DNA of 9,802 bases from Chitinivibrionia bacterium (GCA_016208665.1 JACQXT010000165.1:1-9802); one strand, 5' to 3'; positions 1 through 8,541 are shown, counted from the stretch's first letter. The notes: generated by a model from the letters alone, not told the origin. Translations and numbers: made by a program.

Positions 1-1476
1 TACTGCTACGTGAAATCGGTCGGCATGGGCGAGGATCAGCCATCTTTATGGCAAGCTCTCAAATTCGGTAAGCATTGGTGGAACATGATCAGGTATCCTT
101 ACATGGGTGGCGGGCCCACGCCGCGCGGATTCTACAAGTTCCAGTGCGATACCTCGTATCAAGATGCGGCGCAGACGAAGCCCACTCCCAACAAGTATTG
201 CTTCGACCTGAACGACGAATACTTTAGGCCCCCGGCTCGGATCGAATTCTACTTCGCGGCGACTGATGCCAACGGCAACCCGATATATTGGACGCCGTTT
301 ACCGGCCACACGCTGATTCAGGCAGTAGCCGAGGCCGATCCTGACGAGATGCAGTGCTTGCCGACGGGCTCTTCCGAAATCCTTCATGTGAACTACTCCC
401 CGGACCGGCTCGGCTACAAGTACTTTCACTCCACTTTATCTTTTCTGTCGACCACCGCCGATCGCTTCGATAAGAGATGGGACCCAATGGGCAAGGGGGG
501 AAATGGTATTGGCAATAAAGCAGGAATAGATCAACTCTTAAGATACTCTATAATTGGGCACGATGCTGCAAATCTGAGGGCAGGTGCGATCTCTGATTTG
601 GATCTTATTAGCTACAATAATCGCCTCAATTCCAATAAGAACGGTGGCATTGTATTCTTTGGTATCAATATTGCCGAAGATATTGTAATTGTAGGCGCGT
701 GGTTGATGTACGCTTATATAGCTTATAGTATTCTCACCTCAAATCATCACGGAGGAGGTTCCGGCGGAGCGATAGACTTAAATCCTTTTATTCGTCAAAA
801 AGAAGGCGGTTTCCTGGATTTGTTCTGGTTACCTTTCCCTTATGATTCAGCTTTGGAACATCCATTCCCGAGCTATCAACAAACGGTCTTGGATACGTTT
901 GTGGCTTTCGCCGGTTGCCCCGAAATAAAGGGCTTTGACGTATTACAGCCTCTCGGGAATGCAAGGTGTGAGTACTATTATGCACCAGATACGAATAATT
1001 GTGCCGTCATCGCACAGGAGACCTTGAATCCATTTGGTAAGAAAGCGCGCGTCGTGCTTGCCGGATTCGGTTTCGAAGACATCCGGGACGACCGGCCGAC
1101 GTTCCCGATCGACCGGGTTGTATTCCTGAGAAGAATCCTCGAATTTTTCGGCAGCACAACAGCCGATCCAATAGGTATCCATGAGGATCCTGCATTTTCG
1201 AACACCCTTGAGCAGAATTATCCAAACCCGTTCAATCCGGAGACGACAATCAGATATTCGACAAGAGAGATAGGGCACATAAGTCTAAAGATCTATAATG
1301 CAGCAGGACAGCTCGTGCGTACCTTGCTGAATAAGGAGATAGCTCCTTCGGAGGTCGAACCAGTCGTGTGGGACGGTACGGACGATGGAGGGGAGCAAGT
1401 CGCAAGCGGTGTGTACTTCTATAGACTGGTGACAAAAAGCTTCTCCGAGACCAAGAAATTAGTGATTGTTAAATAG
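1..1476 (+). CDS. Secreted surface protein with C-terminal Por/T9SS-type sorting domain (5' partial)
   Basis: The frame is open from base 1 (Tyr-Cys-Tyr before a GTG at 10), so the true start lies upstream; 491 codons are visible. The last ~90 residues form a sorting/FlgD-like Ig module. It begins LEQNYPNPFNPETTIRYS (1207-1260), continues with LKIYNAAGQLVRTL and a WDGTDDGG turn, and ends GVYFYRLVTKSFSETKKLVIVK-like at the stop. In FCB-group bacteria this module directs export across the outer membrane and attachment to the surface. Just upstream, an ARVVLAGFGFEDI strand and an FLRRILEFFG helix (about 1048-1152) resemble the end of C25-like or other large secreted proteins of candidate phyla, but I cannot name the catalytic domain. 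Residues 228-245 (682-735) are strongly hydrophobic, followed by a Gly-rich HHGGGSGG stretch. The section around 601-840 is about 40% GC by hand count, lower than its flanks. Secretion is well supported; enzymatic function is unknown. Confidence 0.85.
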   Translation, partial: YCYVKSVGMGEDQPSLWQALKFGKHWWNMIRYPYMGGGPTPRGFYKFQCDTSYQDAAQTKPTPNKYCFDLNDEYFRPPARIEFYFAATDANGNPIYWTPFTGHTLIQAVAEADPDEMQCLPTGSSEILHVNYSPDRLGYKYFHSTLSFLSTTADRFDKRWDPMGKGGNGIGNKAGIDQLLRYSIIGHDAANLRAGAISDLDLISYNNRLNSNKNGGIVFFGINIAEDIVIVGAWLMYAYIAYSILTSNHHGGGSGGAIDLNPFIRQKEGGFLDLFWLPFPYDSALEHPFPSYQQTVLDTFVAFAGCPEIKGFDVLQPLGNARCEYYYAPDTNNCAVIAQETLNPFGKKARVVLAGFGFEDIRDDRPTFPIDRVVFLRRILEFFGSTTADPIGIHEDPAFSNTLEQNYPNPFNPETTIRYSTREIGHISLKIYNAAGQLVRTLLNKEIAPSEVEPVVWDGTDDGGEQVASGVYFYRLVTKSFSETKKLVIVK

Positions 1477-1657
1477 TCCGCGTCTCTTTTGGCAAAGAAG
1501 GCCCGGTTGTCGAATCTCAGGGAGACTCGATGGCCGTGTTTTCATGCGTGATTGCGAGAATATCCCGCCGGACTGATTTCCGTCGGAGATAATCTCGGCC
1601 CAATTCCAATCCGCTCGATATCCTTCCGCAACCATTCACTGCCAATAATCGACCGCT

Positions 1658-1679
1658 CGCCGGAATTACATTGCCGGCG
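1658..1679. repeat. Inverted repeat overlapping candidate -35 box
   Basis: CGCCGG (1658-1663) and CCGGCG (1674-1679) are perfect 6-bp inverted arms separated by 10 bases. The right arm covers most of the candidate -35 hexamer at 1671-1676, an arrangement expected of a repressor operator. The arms are GC-only and short, so chance occurrence is possible. Confidence 0.3.
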
Positions 1680-1698
1680 GCCGCAGAATCCATAGAAT
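1671..1698 (+). promoter_or_regulatory. Candidate sigma-70 promoter of activase operon
   Basis: TTGCCG (4/6 to consensus) at 1671-1676 is followed after 16 bases by TAGAAT (5/6) at 1693-1698. Transcription would start near 1705, giving a leader of about 75 nt before the ATG at 1780. This is the best hexamer pair I found in the gap. The organism's sigma-factor preference is unknown. Confidence 0.35.
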
Positions 1699-1764
1699 TC
1701 CCTCGTACTAACGCACCAGCACTGCACACACACGAGACATACGCGGCTCGCTCGAGTCGTTCAT

Positions 1765-1769
1765 GGAGG
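1765..1769 (+). promoter_or_regulatory. Ribosome binding site of the tandem activase gene
   Basis: GGAGG lies 10 nt before the ATG at 1780. The spacing is slightly long but usable. It supports this start because the glycine-rich phosphate-binding motif follows within a few codons, as in other activases. Confidence 0.6.
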
Positions 1770-1779
1770 TTGTATCCCT

Positions 1780-4700
1780 ATGGGGATATACATAGGATGC
1801 GACGTCGGCACAGTCAGCGTGAAAGCCGCCGTCGTCGTCGATCATAGGACGGAGAAGCTCCCTGTTCCCGCACACCAGGCGTTGAAGCGCATCGACACCC
1901 GCTCTCCGCTCACGAAGGAGATGGACATCTTCATCTCTCCGTACCGGAGAATCAAAGGGAGTCCCAAGGACACCGCCCTCGAGCTCCTTCGTGACGTGAC
2001 GTCCGCGCTTCCGCGGGAGCACATCAAAGGGGTATGCCTCACCGGTTCCGGCGGCAAGTTGATCGCCGACTACCTTCAAACGCCCATGGAGAACGAGTTC
2101 AAATCCGTCTCCCGCGGAGTCGGGCTGCTCCATCCGGACGTCCAATTCATTTTCGAAATGGGAGGCGAGAATTCGAAGTTCCTCCATATCTCCGTCGACC
2201 GCGACCGCGGAGACATCGGCATCGTGGATTATGAGACGAACGGCGATTGCGCCGCAGGCACGGGTTCGTTCATGGATCAACAGGCTTCGCGGCTGCGCTA
2301 CGATATCGAAGAGGTCGGCGACATCGTAGCCGCCTGCAGGAAGTCGGCGAAGATAGCCGGACGATGCTCCGTGTTCGCAAAGTCCGACATGATTCACGCC
2401 CAGCAGAAGGGTGCGACTCCGCCTGAAGTCCTCAAGGGCCTGTGTGAATCCGTCGCGCGGAACTTCAAGGGCAACATCGCGAAGGGCAAGGAAAACAGCG
2501 GCACAACCGCGTTTATCGGCGGCGTCGCCGGCAACAAGGGTGTCGTTCAGGCGCTCGAACGGGTATTCGAAATGAAAAGCGGGAGTCTTGTCGTGCCGGA
2601 AGAACCGGCCTTCTACACCGCCATCGGCGCCGCCCTGCTGCAGCGGTCCCGCCGGGGGAACGACTCCGGCCGTTTCCTGCAGCTGCTCGAAGAGACGGGA
2701 GCGATCGAGGCCGTGTTCCCGGCATGGGAGCCGCTCTCCCTCCGGAACGTCAGGCTGCTCAGAAACGAGGCCCGGCCGTACGAGTTTCCCCGGGATCGGG
2801 AGACGGTGGACGCGTACCTCGGCGTCGATATCGGATCCGTGAGCACGAATCTCGTGTGCGTGGACGACGATGCGAACGTCATCCATGAGATCTACCTGAG
2901 AACCAACGCGCGTCCCGTCGAGGTCGTGGGGCAAGGCTTGAAGGAGATAGAAGAGAAGCTCGGGAAAAAGATCAGAATCAAGGGCGTCGGGACGACGGGA
3001 TCCGGCCGCGAATTGATCGGCGAGCTGATCGGCGCCGACACCGTCAACGACGAAATCACCGCGCATAAGACCGGAGCCTTCCGGATCGCACAACAGTATC
3101 TCGACTCGTCCGTCGATACGATTTTCGAAATCGGCGGCCAGGACTCGAAGTTCATCAATCTGCAGGACGGCGTCGTCGTGGATTTCACCATGAACGAGGC
3201 ATGCGCCGCCGGAACGGGATCGTTCCTCGAGGAGCAGGCCGAGAAATTGAACGTGAGCATCATCGACGAGTTTTCCCGTCTCGCCTTCGAGGCCAAGAGC
3301 CCGATCCGCCTCGGCGAGCGTTGCACCGTGTACATGGAGCAGGACATCACCAGCTACCAGCAGAAGGGCGCCGGCAAGAACGATCTGATCGCGGGCCTCG
3401 CCTATTCCGTCGTGCAGAACTATTTGAATCGCGTGGTGCGGGGGCGCCATATCGGCGACGTGATCTTTTTCCAGGGGGGAACCGCCTACAACGACTCGGT
3501 CGCGGCCGCCTTCTCCCAGGTGTTGGGAAAGCAGATCATCGTTCCTCCCCATAACGGCGTCGTCGGAGCCTACGGGGTGGCCTTGCTCGCGCGGGAGAAG
3601 ATGCTGGCCCTCGAGAAGTCCACGACGTTCAGGGGATACGACATCGAGAAGATCGACTATACGACCAGGGATTTCTCCTGCAAGGCCTGCACCAATTTCT
3701 GCGATGTGCAGGAGTTCACCGTCGAGGGCAACAAGACCTACTGGGGCGATAAGTGTTCCGATCGCTACCGGAGGGAAGCGAAGACGCCGAAAGAGCCGGT
3801 CATCGAGGACCTCCCCGCGTTCCGCGATGAGGCGCTCGCGCACGATTACTTCGACGATATCGTTCGGGGAGTCCTCGCTCCGGAACTGCGGGTTCGGGCG
3901 GCGAAAGCCGCCGGCCGCGCCGAAGCGGCCGGACCGCGGGGGACAGTCGGGTATCCGCGCGCAATGTACTATTTCGAACAGTACCCCTTCTGGCATGCCT
4001 ATTTCAAGGCGCTGGGATTCAGCATAGTCGTATCCGATCCCACGACGAAACAGCTCGCCCACATCGGCATCGAGCAAGCGGTCGCGGAGCCGTGCTATCC
4101 GATCCAGGTCGCTCACGGGCACGTGGGCAGCTTGCTGAAGACGGGGGCCGATTTCTATTTTCTCCCCAACGTCGTCAACGCCGAAACGAACGATACGAGC
4201 GTTCAGTCGTACCTGTGTCCGTGGGGACAGACGCTGCCGTTCGTCATCGCCTCCGCTCCGCTCGTCCAGGACGTGCGAAGCAGGATTCTCGATCCGATGG
4301 TTCATTTTCGCGAGGGGGAATCCTTCGTCGAGCGGGAGCTCTGGAACGCCCACGAACGGATGCTGAAGGATCGTTATCCGCGCGGCAACGGGTCCGTGCG
4401 CACGCATCATGCGACCGCGGTCGCGTGCGCGTACCGGGCGCAGCGGGAATTCAACCGCCGGCTGCTGGAAGCGGGACGCGCGGCGCTCTCGACGCTCGAG
4501 GCGACGGGGGAAATCGGCATCATCATCGCCGGCAGGCCCTACAATATCTACGACAAGGGCATCAACATGAACGTTCCCGGCAAGCTGAGGAAACACTACG
4601 GAGTCAACGTGATCCCGCTCGACTTTCTCCCGCTCGATGAAATCGGCGTGAGCGACATCAACGACAACATGTTCTGGAGCTACGGCAGGAAGATCCTTCA

Positions 4701-5001
4701 GGCGGCGCGCCTTACCAGCCGGGATCCGAACCTTCATATCGTATACATCACCAACTTCAAATGCGGCCCCGACTCGTACGTCAAGCAATTCGCGGAGCTG
4801 GCTGCGGTAAAGCCGTTCCTCACGCTGCAATTCGACGGACACGGAAACGATGCCGGCATGATGACGCGGTGCGAGGCGTATCTCGACAGCAAAGGAGTCT
4901 TGAGATGGTGGCACCACAGTCCCTCGAAGGAAGGACGATCTATATCCCGCGCATGTCCTACGGGGGCGCGAGAGCATTCGCTGCCGCTTTCAGGGCGATA
5001 G
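1780..5001 (+). CDS. Tandem BcrA/BadF-type acyl-CoA dehydratase activase with DUF2229-like domain
   Basis: The 1073-residue protein belongs to the 2-hydroxyacyl-CoA dehydratase activase/benzoyl-CoA reductase ATPase family (ASKHA fold), which uses ATP to push an electron from an Fe-S cluster to a dehydratase-type partner. It has two activase domains. Domain 1 (about 3-290) has the phosphate motif GCDVGTVS, CAAGTG with Cys157, GRCSVF with Cys196 and an adenosine motif GGVAGN at 247. Domain 2 (about 345-610) has GVDIGSVS at 348, CAAGTG with Cys475, GERCTVY with Cys515 and GGTAYN at 566. Both pairs of cluster-binding cysteines are therefore kept. A Cys-rich linker follows (Cys634, Cys637, Cys641, Cys659), then a DUF2229-like domain from GYPRAMYYF (724) to NFKCGPDSY (Cys995). 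The family-like sequence fades near residue 1045, and the last ~30 residues overlap the next gene in another frame. No TTA, CTA or TCA codons occur through 4977. Family assignment is strong; the substrate is unknown. Confidence 0.93.
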   Translation: MGIYIGCDVGTVSVKAAVVVDHRTEKLPVPAHQALKRIDTRSPLTKEMDIFISPYRRIKGSPKDTALELLRDVTSALPREHIKGVCLTGSGGKLIADYLQTPMENEFKSVSRGVGLLHPDVQFIFEMGGENSKFLHISVDRDRGDIGIVDYETNGDCAAGTGSFMDQQASRLRYDIEEVGDIVAACRKSAKIAGRCSVFAKSDMIHAQQKGATPPEVLKGLCESVARNFKGNIAKGKENSGTTAFIGGVAGNKGVVQALERVFEMKSGSLVVPEEPAFYTAIGAALLQRSRRGNDSGRFLQLLEETGAIEAVFPAWEPLSLRNVRLLRNEARPYEFPRDRETVDAYLGVDIGSVSTNLVCVDDDANVIHEIYLRTNARPVEVVGQGLKEIEEKLGKKIRIKGVGTTGSGRELIGELIGADTVNDEITAHKTGAFRIAQQYLDSSVDTIFEIGGQDSKFINLQDGVVVDFTMNEACAAGTGSFLEEQAEKLNVSIIDEFSRLAFEAKSPIRLGERCTVYMEQDITSYQQKGAGKNDLIAGLAYSVVQNYLNRVVRGRHIGDVIFFQGGTAYNDSVAAAFSQVLGKQIIVPPHNGVVGAYGVALLAREKMLALEKSTTFRGYDIEKIDYTTRDFSCKACTNFCDVQEFTVEGNKTYWGDKCSDRYRREAKTPKEPVIEDLPAFRDEALAHDYFDDIVRGVLAPELRVRAAKAAGRAEAAGPRGTVGYPRAMYYFEQYPFWHAYFKALGFSIVVSDPTTKQLAHIGIEQAVAEPCYPIQVAHGHVGSLLKTGADFYFLPNVVNAETNDTSVQSYLCPWGQTLPFVIASAPLVQDVRSRILDPMVHFREGESFVERELWNAHERMLKDRYPRGNGSVRTHHATAVACAYRAQREFNRRLLEAGRAALSTLEATGEIGIIIAGRPYNIYDKGINMNVPGKLRKHYGVNVIPLDFLPLDEIGVSDINDNMFWSYGRKILQAARLTSRDPNLHIVYITNFKCGPDSYVKQFAELAAVKPFLTLQFDGHGNDAGMMTRCEAYLDSKGVLRWWHHSPSKEGRSISRACPTGAREHSLPLSGR
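4893..4897 (+). promoter_or_regulatory. Ribosome binding site inside the upstream gene, fixing the HgdB-like start
   Basis: AGGAG lies 7 nt before the ATG at 4905, inside the 3' end of the activase frame. This near-ideal site argues that the second protein starts independently at 4905 and not at the earlier in-frame ATG at 4761. The 48 codons between them read as an Arg-rich shadow of the activase gene. Confidence 0.75.
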
Positions 5002-6194
5002 GTTTCGACGCGGTTCTGTCTCCCGAAGGGGACGAGCGCACGAAGGAACTCGCGGCGAAATACACCTCGGGAGACGAGTGTTACCCGGAGCGGGTGACGC
5101 TCGGCAACTTCCTCAAGGTCACGGAGCAGAAGAACTTCGACCCGTCCCGGACGGCGTTTTTCATGCCGACCACCACCGGCCCGTGCCGTTTCGGGCAGTA
5201 TGCCCCGTTCCTGCGGATGACGATGACGAAGCTGGGCTACGACGACGTGGTCGTCCTGGCGCCGACGAGCGCCAACAGCTATCGCGAAATCGGCGAGCAC
5301 GCGCTTTACTTCCGGCGCATCGGGTGGTGGGGGCTGATCGCCGCCGATATCCTCAGGCGGATGCTGCACAAGACGCGCCCCTACGAAACCGCGCCGGGCT
5401 CGGCGGACCGCGTCTACGAAAGCTGTCTGAACGACCTGTGCGCGGCGATCGAGGACAGGGCCGCCGGGAAGAAAGAGAAGCTTCGCTCGATCGCCGGCTG
5501 CCTCGTCCGGTGCAAGGATCGTTTTCGCGCCGTCGAGGCGGACTACAGCCGCCCGAGGCTGCTCATCGGCGTCGTCGGCGAGATATTCTGCCGCCTGAAC
5601 ACGTTCAGCAACGAGCACCTGATACGCAAGATCGAGGCATGCGGAGGCGAAGCGTGGCTCTCGGATATCGGCGAGTGGGTGTGGTACACGAACGCCGAGC
5701 AAAAGAAGAATCTCAGAATGGCGGGTAAGACGCTTTCGCGGGAGATGCTCGGGGCCTGGCTCACCGGCGTCGTCCAGCGCCGCGACGAACACAAGCTGCT
5801 CGATCCGTTTGCAGAGGAGTTTGCGGGATACGAGGAGCCGCGCACGGTCATGGAGGTGCTCGAACTCAGCAAGCCGTACCTCCCCTACACCGGAGCCCTG
5901 GGAGAAATGGTTCTGAGCGTCGGCAAGGCGATCTACCTGCAGAAGAAAGGCGCCGACGGAATCGTGGATATCAGCCCGTTCACCTGCATGAACGGTATCG
6001 TGTGCGAGGCGGTGTATCCGCGGGTAAGCAAAGAGTACGGGGACATTCCCATCAAGACGTTCTACTTCGACGGAACCGCGGTGAATCTCGAGAATGACGT
6101 CGAGATCTTCATGGAGTTAGCGGCGAACTACGGCCGTTCGAAGCGCGTAGCCCGCCGCTATCCGTCGTACTTCAAGCTCGCGCATGCCGCCTGA
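4905..6194 (+). CDS. HgdB-like 2-hydroxyacyl-CoA dehydratase D-component family protein
   Basis: The 429-residue protein corresponds to the C-terminal part of large single-chain activase/dehydratase proteins and to the D-component (HgdB) fold, which binds Fe-S clusters. It opens with a strand, TIYIPRMSYGGARAFAAAF, typical of the domain start. Conserved cysteine motifs are GDECYPE (Cys59), TTGPCRFGQY (Cys94) and SPFTCMNGIVCE (Cys361, Cys367), candidates for cluster or active-site ligands. The C-terminal FYFDGTAVNLENDVEIFMELA segment (from 387) is characteristic of this family. No signal peptide or membrane segment is seen, so it is probably cytoplasmic. It overlaps the activase gene by 97 nt and is almost certainly co-transcribed with it; the upstream protein would be its ATP-driven electron donor. 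No separate HgdA-like subunit is present in the window. Whether it is a dehydratase, a reductase or an electron carrier cannot be told from sequence. Confidence 0.88.
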   Translation: MVAPQSLEGRTIYIPRMSYGGARAFAAAFRAIGFDAVLSPEGDERTKELAAKYTSGDECYPERVTLGNFLKVTEQKNFDPSRTAFFMPTTTGPCRFGQYAPFLRMTMTKLGYDDVVVLAPTSANSYREIGEHALYFRRIGWWGLIAADILRRMLHKTRPYETAPGSADRVYESCLNDLCAAIEDRAAGKKEKLRSIAGCLVRCKDRFRAVEADYSRPRLLIGVVGEIFCRLNTFSNEHLIRKIEACGGEAWLSDIGEWVWYTNAEQKKNLRMAGKTLSREMLGAWLTGVVQRRDEHKLLDPFAEEFAGYEEPRTVMEVLELSKPYLPYTGALGEMVLSVGKAIYLQKKGADGIVDISPFTCMNGIVCEAVYPRVSKEYGDIPIKTFYFDGTAVNLENDVEIFMELAANYGRSKRVARRYPSYFKLAHAA

Positions 6195-6259
6195 GGCGGC
6201 GGGCGCCGGCCGGGACGGTTTCCCGACGGAGCGCGCCGCTCGAGGAGCCTGCATGCGCG
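6179..6259. terminator. Nested inverted repeats between convergent genes, possible bidirectional terminator
   Basis: Three nested stems are visible. CGCGCATGC (6179-6187) pairs with GCATGCGCG (6251-6259). GCCGCC-TGA-GGCGGC (6186-6200) is a perfect hairpin whose loop is the stop codon of the HgdB-like gene. CGGGA/TCCCG (6211-6225) has a 5-nt loop. The position between two converging genes suits a terminator. There is no U-tract after the hairpins in the forward direction, so intrinsic termination is uncertain. Confidence 0.35.
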
Positions 6260-6266
6260 TGATTAG

Positions 6267-8534
6267 TCACTTTTTTGCGGCTTTGTCCTCCATCTCGATG
6301 GCCTGAATCGATGCAAAAACCGCCATATTGACGACGTCCCTCACCTCCGAACTCCTGATGAGGATATGCACCGGTTTCTTCATTCCCATAAGAATCGGTC
6401 CAATGATCTCCGCCCCGGCGATCGTCTGGATGAGCTTGTACCCGATGTTGGCCGACTGCAGATCGGGGAATATCAGGACGTTCGCCTTGCCTTGAAGCGT
6501 TGTGCATTTGAAGAACTCCGTCTGCAACTCGGGCCGGAGCGCCGTCTCGGCCTGCATCTCCCCGTCGATGGTAAGCGTGGGATCCTTCTCCCTCACCAGT
6601 TTAACGGCGCCGCTGACCTTTCGGGCAAGATGGTGATCGACGCTCCCGAAGTTCGAGAATGAAAGCATCGCCACGCGCGGCGGGATCTGCAGCGAGCGCG
6701 CGACATCGGCCGTCAGGAGAGCGATCTCCGCAAGGTCTTCTTCCGTCGGCTCGATGTTGACCGACGTGTCGGCGAAGAAAAAAAGCTGATCCTTGAGCAT
6801 CATGATGTGCGTCGCGGCGACGCGTCGTTTCCCCTGTTTCGTTCCGATGATCTGGAGCGGAGGCCGGATGCTCATGGGAAAGCTCCTCGTGACGCCCGAT
6901 ATCAGGCAGTCGGCGTCTCCCCTGTGAACCATCATGCAGCCGAAGTAATCGCTGTTCGACATGAGTTCCTTGGCTCCGACGGTTGTCACGCCTTTGCGGC
7001 ACCGGAGCGTGTAAAACTGCTCGCAGTACTCATCGAATTTGGAGTATGAGGCCGGTTCTATGATTTCGATGCCGTTCAGCGATATCCCGATCTTCTTGCT
7101 CGCTTTTTCGATGGCGATGCGGTTGCCCAGCAATACGGGCTTCGCCATCTTTTCGTCGGACAGTATCTTGCTCGCCCTGATGATCTTCTCGTGGCTGCCC
7201 TCGGGGAACACGACGGTTCTGGGCCGCTTGGCCGCGCGGGCGGCGAGGAGGGTCATTATTTCTTCCGACTTGCTCATCAGGCCGGCGAGATGGCTCTTGT
7301 ACTCGTCGATGTCGAGCTTGATCCGTGCTACGCCGCTGTCTATGGCCGCTTTCGCGACGGCGGTCGCCTCCCATATGAGCACCCTCGGATCGAACGGTTT
7401 CGGGATGATGTAGTCCGGCCCGAACGAGATGGATTCCACGCCGTAGGCCCGCCTCACGGAGTCCGGTACGTCCTCCTTCGTTAGTTCCGCCAGCGCACGC
7501 ACGGCGGCGATCTTCATCGCTTCGTTGATGGCGGTCGCCTGAACGTCGAGCGCGCCGCGGAATATGAAGGGAAATCCGAGAACGTTGTTCACCTGATTCG
7601 GATAATCGGAGCGCCCGGTGGCGATGATTGCATCGGGGCGGGCCTGCCTGGCAAGATCGTATTTGATTTCCGGATCGGGGTTGGCCATGGCGAAAATAAT
7701 GGGTTTTGCCGCCATCGATTTCACCATCTCCGGCGTCAGCGTGTCCGCCACAGAGACGCCGACGAACGCATCGGCGCCCTTCATCGCCTCTTCAAGCGTC
7801 CTGAGGGGCGTGTCGATGGCGAACTCTTGCTTGTACTTGTTCATGCCCTCTGTGCGGCCCTTGTAAATGACGCCCTTGCTGTCGCAGAGAATGATGTGTT
7901 CCTTCTTCATCCCCAGCGACAGGTACATTTTTGCGCACGCAATGCCAGCGGCGCCGGCTCCGTTGAATACCGCAACAACATCCCCGATCTTCTTTCCGAC
8001 GATTTCGAGCGCGTTGAGGAATCCGGCGCCAGAAATGATGGCGGTGCCGTGCTGGTCGTCGTGAAACACCGGTATCGACATTGTTTTCTTGAGGGTTTCC
8101 TCGATGTAGAAACACTCGGGGGCTTTGATGTCCTCGAGATTGATGCCTCCGAACGTCGGTTCGAGGAGTTTGACGACGCGGATAACATCATCGGGATCTT
8201 TCGAATCCACCTCGATGTCGAACACATCCACGTCCGCGAACCGCTTGAAGAGCACGCCCTTTCCCTCCATGACCGGCTTGGAGGCGAGAGGGCCGATGTC
8301 GCCCAGGCCCAGCACCGCGGTGCCGTTCGATACGACGGCGACGAGATTGCCCCGGGCGGTATACTTGAATACATCGTTTGGATTCTTTTCGATCTTCCTG
8401 CACGGTTCCGCGACACCCGGCGTATACGCCAGCGAAAGGTCGTGCTGCGTAGAGCACGGCTTGCTCGGCTTTACTTCGATTTTTCCTTTTCGCCCTTTCA
8501 TGTGGTACTCGAGGGCTTCTTTTTCCAGTGACAT
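6267..8534 (-). CDS. maeB: NAD(P)-dependent malic enzyme with C-terminal phosphotransacetylase-like domain
   Basis: The 755-residue protein oxidatively decarboxylates malate to pyruvate and CO2, making NADPH or NADH in the cytoplasm. The malic enzyme part spans about 1-430: [11 protein letters not shown] with the catalytic Tyr37, [10 protein letters not shown] with the catalytic Lys92, metal ligands in NLEDIKAPE (Glu134, Asp135) and HDDQHGTA (Asp159/Asp160), a Rossmann loop NGAGAAG at 191-197 and ANPDPEI at 284. The C-terminal ~320 residues, from [14 protein letters not shown] onward, form the phosphotransacetylase-like domain found in MaeB-type enzymes. In characterised members it binds acetyl-CoA for allosteric control and usually lacks transacetylase activity. 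Length fits the family (about 750-770). I chose the start at 8534, not the upstream ATG at 8561, because a strong Shine-Dalgarno site lies 7 nt before it and [11 protein letters not shown] matches family starts. The gene stands alone and converges on the activase operon. Confidence 0.96.
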   Translation of the reverse strand: MSLEKEALEYHMKGRKGKIEVKPSKPCSTQHDLSLAYTPGVAEPCRKIEKNPNDVFKYTARGNLVAVVSNGTAVLGLGDIGPLASKPVMEGKGVLFKRFADVDVFDIEVDSKDPDDVIRVVKLLEPTFGGINLEDIKAPECFYIEETLKKTMSIPVFHDDQHGTAIISGAGFLNALEIVGKKIGDVVAVFNGAGAAGIACAKMYLSLGMKKEHIILCDSKGVIYKGRTEGMNKYKQEFAIDTPLRTLEEAMKGADAFVGVSVADTLTPEMVKSMAAKPIIFAMANPDPEIKYDLARQARPDAIIATGRSDYPNQVNNVLGFPFIFRGALDVQATAINEAMKIAAVRALAELTKEDVPDSVRRAYGVESISFGPDYIIPKPFDPRVLIWEATAVAKAAIDSGVARIKLDIDEYKSHLAGLMSKSEEIMTLLAARAAKRPRTVVFPEGSHEKIIRASKILSDEKMAKPVLLGNRIAIEKASKKIGISLNGIEIIEPASYSKFDEYCEQFYTLRCRKGVTTVGAKELMSNSDYFGCMMVHRGDADCLISGVTRSFPMSIRPPLQIIGTKQGKRRVAATHIMMLKDQLFFFADTSVNIEPTEEDLAEIALLTADVARSLQIPPRVAMLSFSNFGSVDHHLARKVSGAVKLVREKDPTLTIDGEMQAETALRPELQTEFFKCTTLQGKANVLIFPDLQSANIGYKLIQTIAGAEIIGPILMGMKKPVHILIRSSEVRDVVNMAVFASIQAIEMEDKAAKK

Positions 8535-8541
8535 GTTGCAT

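Larger units (their letters stand above)
1477..1779. other. Non-coding spacer upstream of the activase operon
   Basis: This 303-base gap lies between the stop of the sorted surface protein and the ATG of the activase. It holds a candidate sigma-70 promoter (1671-1698), an inverted repeat overlapping its -35 box (1658-1679) and a short near-palindrome, GAGAT-A-ATCTC (1586-1596). I see no convincing terminator after 1476: the only nearby stem, TCTTT/AAAGA, is weak and has no U-tract. Two short minus-strand frames cross the gap but lack supporting motifs, so I treat it as non-coding. Confidence 0.6.

Noticed and set aside
1477..1500. Possible terminator after the surface-protein gene
   Set aside because: The only stem is a 5-bp AU-rich TCTTT/AAAGA pair without a following T-run.
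1517..1733. Two short minus-strand frames in the spacer before the activase
   Set aside because: They are 63 and 70 codons long with no Shine-Dalgarno context or family motif that I can defend. One ends with a faint RsmA-like C-terminal pattern (GIGPRLSPTEIS), too short and isolated to call a gene remnant.
4761..4904. Longer N-terminus for the HgdB-like protein (ATG at 4761)
   Set aside because: The extra 48 residues are an Arg-rich out-of-frame reading of conserved activase sequence, and a strong ribosome site points to 4905.
1708..4977. 1089-codon open frame antisense to the activase gene
   Set aside because: Its codons line up exactly with the sense codons, so it stays open only because the sense gene avoids TTA, CTA and TCA. 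The product is rich in Arg, Asp and Val with no recognisable motif, whereas the sense strand carries clear family motifs.
4761..5001. Programmed -1 frameshift joining the two operon genes into one long protein
   Set aside because: The second gene is in the -1 frame and both frames are open here, but I see no clear slippery heptamer, and the independent Shine-Dalgarno/ATG explains translation. It remains a fallback if homologs are mostly fused.
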